A stretch of 6,087 bases of DNA from Anaerolineae bacterium (GTDB lineage Bacteria; Chloroflexota; Anaerolineae; 4572-78; NAK82): the NCBI GenBank assembly GCA_030597485.1, contig JAUVRU010000151.1, forward strand, positions 1 through 6,087. Direction: 5' to 3'. The notes under the pieces were generated by a model. That model was given only the letters and a program-made list of their open reading frames with translations, was not told the DNA's origin and made no database searches. Shown here piece after piece: positions 4,507 through 6,087 of this stretch. Each line of letters opens with the position of its first letter. Positions within the stretch are counted from its first letter, which is position 1. The translations under genes and the position numbers were made by a program.

Positions 4507-5994
4507 ATGTCAATGAACATTGCAGGAGCACCAGATAAGCTGACCTGCTCGACGATAGTTATCTTCGGGGCATCGGGTGACTTGACCCGGCGCAAGCTGG
4601 TGCCGTCATTATTCAATCTATATCGCAAGGATCGCCTGCCGGCCAATACACAGATCGTCGGGTTTGCCCGCAGACCGCTTAGCGATGATGTTTTCCGCGC
4701 CAGGATGCGGGACGGGGTGAAGGAATTCAGCGGCGATACGTTTGCCACTGATGTCTGGGATTCCTTCGCTCCCCGGTTGAGGTATTTCCAGGGTGATTTG
4801 GAAGACCCCGAAGACTACAGGAAGATGCAGCTGTTCTTGGAGCAGATGGAGTGCGATCAGGCCAGTCGGCTTTATTACCTGGCCACTGCGCCCAGCTATT
4901 ACGTTCCAGCCGTCACGCATTTAGGTGCAGCTGGCATGGCCAGGCAAGGGGAAGCCTGGCGTAACATTGTGATAGAGAAGCCCTTTGGCCGCGATTTGGC
5001 CTCGGCCCAGGCATTGAATAGGGCTGTTCACGCGGTCTTTGACGAGAGCCAAGTCTATCGCATCGATCACTACCTGGGAAAAGAAACGGCGCAAAACATC
5101 CTGTTTTTCCGGTTTGCCAACACCATCTTCGAGCCGGTTTGGAATCGTCGATACGTGGCCAATGTACAGATCACTGTTGCCGAATGCGTGGATGTGGGCC
5201 ATCGAGCCGGTTACTACGAGAAGGCCGGTGTGCTGCGCGACATGTTCCAGAATCACCTGTTGCAGCTTCTTGCGCTGGTAGCCATGGAGCCAGCTGCGTC
5301 ATTCAACGCTGAGACGTTGCGCAACGAGAAGGTGAAGGTCCTAAGCGCCATCCGCCCCGTCGCTGTTGACGACACAGTTCGGGCCCAGTATGAAGGGTAT
5401 CGCGAAGCGCCCGGTGTGACGCCCGACTCACACATACCCACCTATGCTGCGCTCAAGATGCACGTGGATAACTGGCGCTGGAACGGCGTACCCTTCTACC
5501 TGCGCTCCGGCAAAGCGTTGGCGCAAAAGACCTCAGAGATCGTCATTGAGTTTCAATGCCCTCCCCACCTGATGTTTGACCTGGCACCCGGTTCTGATTT
5601 CACCCCCAACATTCTCTCGCTGTGTATCCAGCCTGACGAAGGCATCCATCTTAAGTTTGAAACCAAAGTACCCGACTCGGCGCAGGAGACGCGCTCACGT
5701 GATATGGAGTTTCACTATCGTTCATCCTTCGGGGGTCAGGCATTGCCTGATGCCTACGAGCGGTTGCTGCTGGATGCCTTGAGGAGCGATGCCTCACTCT
5801 TCGCTCGCAGCGACGAGATCGAGTTGGCCTGGCATCTGATAGACCCAATTATACGGAGTTGGGAGACACCGGCTGCTCCCCCGCTGGCTGCCTATCCTGC
5901 GGACAGCTGGGGCCCAAGAGAGGCGGACGATCTGTTAGCGCGAGACGGTTTCGTGTGGCGACAGGGATGTGCGGGCACGGAGGAGGGTTGCTGA
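4507..5994 (+). CDS. zwf: Glucose-6-phosphate 1-dehydrogenase
   Basis: Oxidises glucose 6-phosphate to 6-phosphogluconolactone in the cytoplasm, the entry step of the oxidative pentose phosphate and Entner-Doudoroff routes. The protein has 495 residues, normal for the family. The nucleotide-binding motif [11 protein letters not shown] is at 21-31, and ARR at 55-57 after strand two suits NADP. EKPFG is at 157-161 and the substrate motif RIDHYLGKE at 185-193. [13 protein letters not shown] at 241-253 carries the catalytic base H250. [12 protein letters not shown] at 325-336 and a C-terminal YPADSWGP are also typical. Start choice is uncertain: ATG 4507 has GAGG ten bases upstream, ATG 4513 has GGAG nine bases upstream, and TTG 4498 is possible; only two to three residues change. 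It begins 17 bases after the SDR gene, as in an operon. No 6-phosphogluconolactonase or 6-phosphogluconate dehydrogenase is visible before the window ends. Confidence 0.98.
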   Translation: MSMNIAGAPDKLTCSTIVIFGASGDLTRRKLVPSLFNLYRKDRLPANTQIVGFARRPLSDDVFRARMRDGVKEFSGDTFATDVWDSFAPRLRYFQGDLEDPEDYRKMQLFLEQMECDQASRLYYLATAPSYYVPAVTHLGAAGMARQGEAWRNIVIEKPFGRDLASAQALNRAVHAVFDESQVYRIDHYLGKETAQNILFFRFANTIFEPVWNRRYVANVQITVAECVDVGHRAGYYEKAGVLRDMFQNHLLQLLALVAMEPAASFNAETLRNEKVKVLSAIRPVAVDDTVRAQYEGYREAPGVTPDSHIPTYAALKMHVDNWRWNGVPFYLRSGKALAQKTSEIVIEFQCPPHLMFDLAPGSDFTPNILSLCIQPDEGIHLKFETKVPDSAQETRSRDMEFHYRSSFGGQALPDAYERLLLDALRSDASLFARSDEIELAWHLIDPIIRSWETPAAPPLAAYPADSWGPREADDLLARDGFVWRQGCAGTEEGC

Positions 5995-6055
5995 TAAGCG
6001 CTGCCTGTCCATGGCGAAGCGGAACCATATCGGCGTGCTCAGAGAACTTTTGCAT

Positions 6056-6083
6056 TTGACACGGCAGCTGAATTGAGTACAAT
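6056..6083 (+). promoter_or_regulatory. Promoter of the next, unseen transcription unit
   Basis: TTGACA at 6056-6061 (perfect -35), a 16-base spacer and TACAAT at 6078-6083 (-10, five of six). It lies 61 bases after the zwf stop. I see no T-tailed terminator between them, so read-through and a new start may both feed the downstream gene, which is outside the window. Confidence 0.65.
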
Positions 6084-6087
6084 CAGG

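Noticed and set aside
5996..6030. Hairpin after zwf as terminator
   Set aside because: Only short arms broken by a bulge (CGCT/AGCG, GCC/GGC) and no T run follows.

Overview
The window is a piece of a bacterial chromosome, fairly GC-rich by eye (base composition not counted). It carries a two-gene tRNA operon and five metabolic genes in two divergent transcription units. The tRNA genes lack an encoded CCA end, two of the five proteins start with GTG, and the promoters are clear sigma70-type (TTGACA / TATAAT-like). Protein style and these traits fit an environmental bacterium such as a Chloroflexota member. That is a low-confidence inference, since nothing here is a phylogenetic marker.

Layout. 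Positions 1-3 look like the start codon of a minus-strand gene that runs off the left edge; it has a good ribosome binding site. Its promoter appears to share a -35 region with the first of two tandem plus-strand promoters, the second of which has perfect consensus hexamers. These drive tRNA-Leu(CAG) and an initiator tRNA-Met(CAT), closed by a strong intrinsic terminator at 372-413. Convergent to this, on the minus strand, lie two TIM-barrel proteins of the sugar phosphate isomerase/epimerase superfamily. The upstream gene (1437-2246) is inosose-dehydratase-like and the downstream one (421-1368) is a relative of unknown substrate. A 496-bp divergent intergenic region (2247-2742) holds promoter candidates for both directions and several inverted repeats. 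On the plus strand follow an aldo/keto reductase (2743-3669), a short-chain dehydrogenase/reductase (3773-4489) and glucose-6-phosphate dehydrogenase (zwf, 4507-5994). The last 93 bases hold a promoter-like pair that probably belongs to the next gene.

How the genes may work together. Two metal-dependent sugar/cyclitol isomerase-type enzymes opposite two NAD(P)-linked oxidoreductases and G6PD suggest a carbohydrate or polyol utilisation locus. In it, a sugar-like substrate would be oxidised or rearranged and passed to the oxidative pentose phosphate route. The substrate cannot be read from the sequence: no transporter, kinase or regulator is visible here. The most unusual points are an SDR whose catalytic serine position appears to be alanine, an initiator tRNA with U1-U72 and an A29-U41 pair, and the overlapping divergent promoter at the left end. 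I saw no mobile element, CRISPR array or clearly new system.
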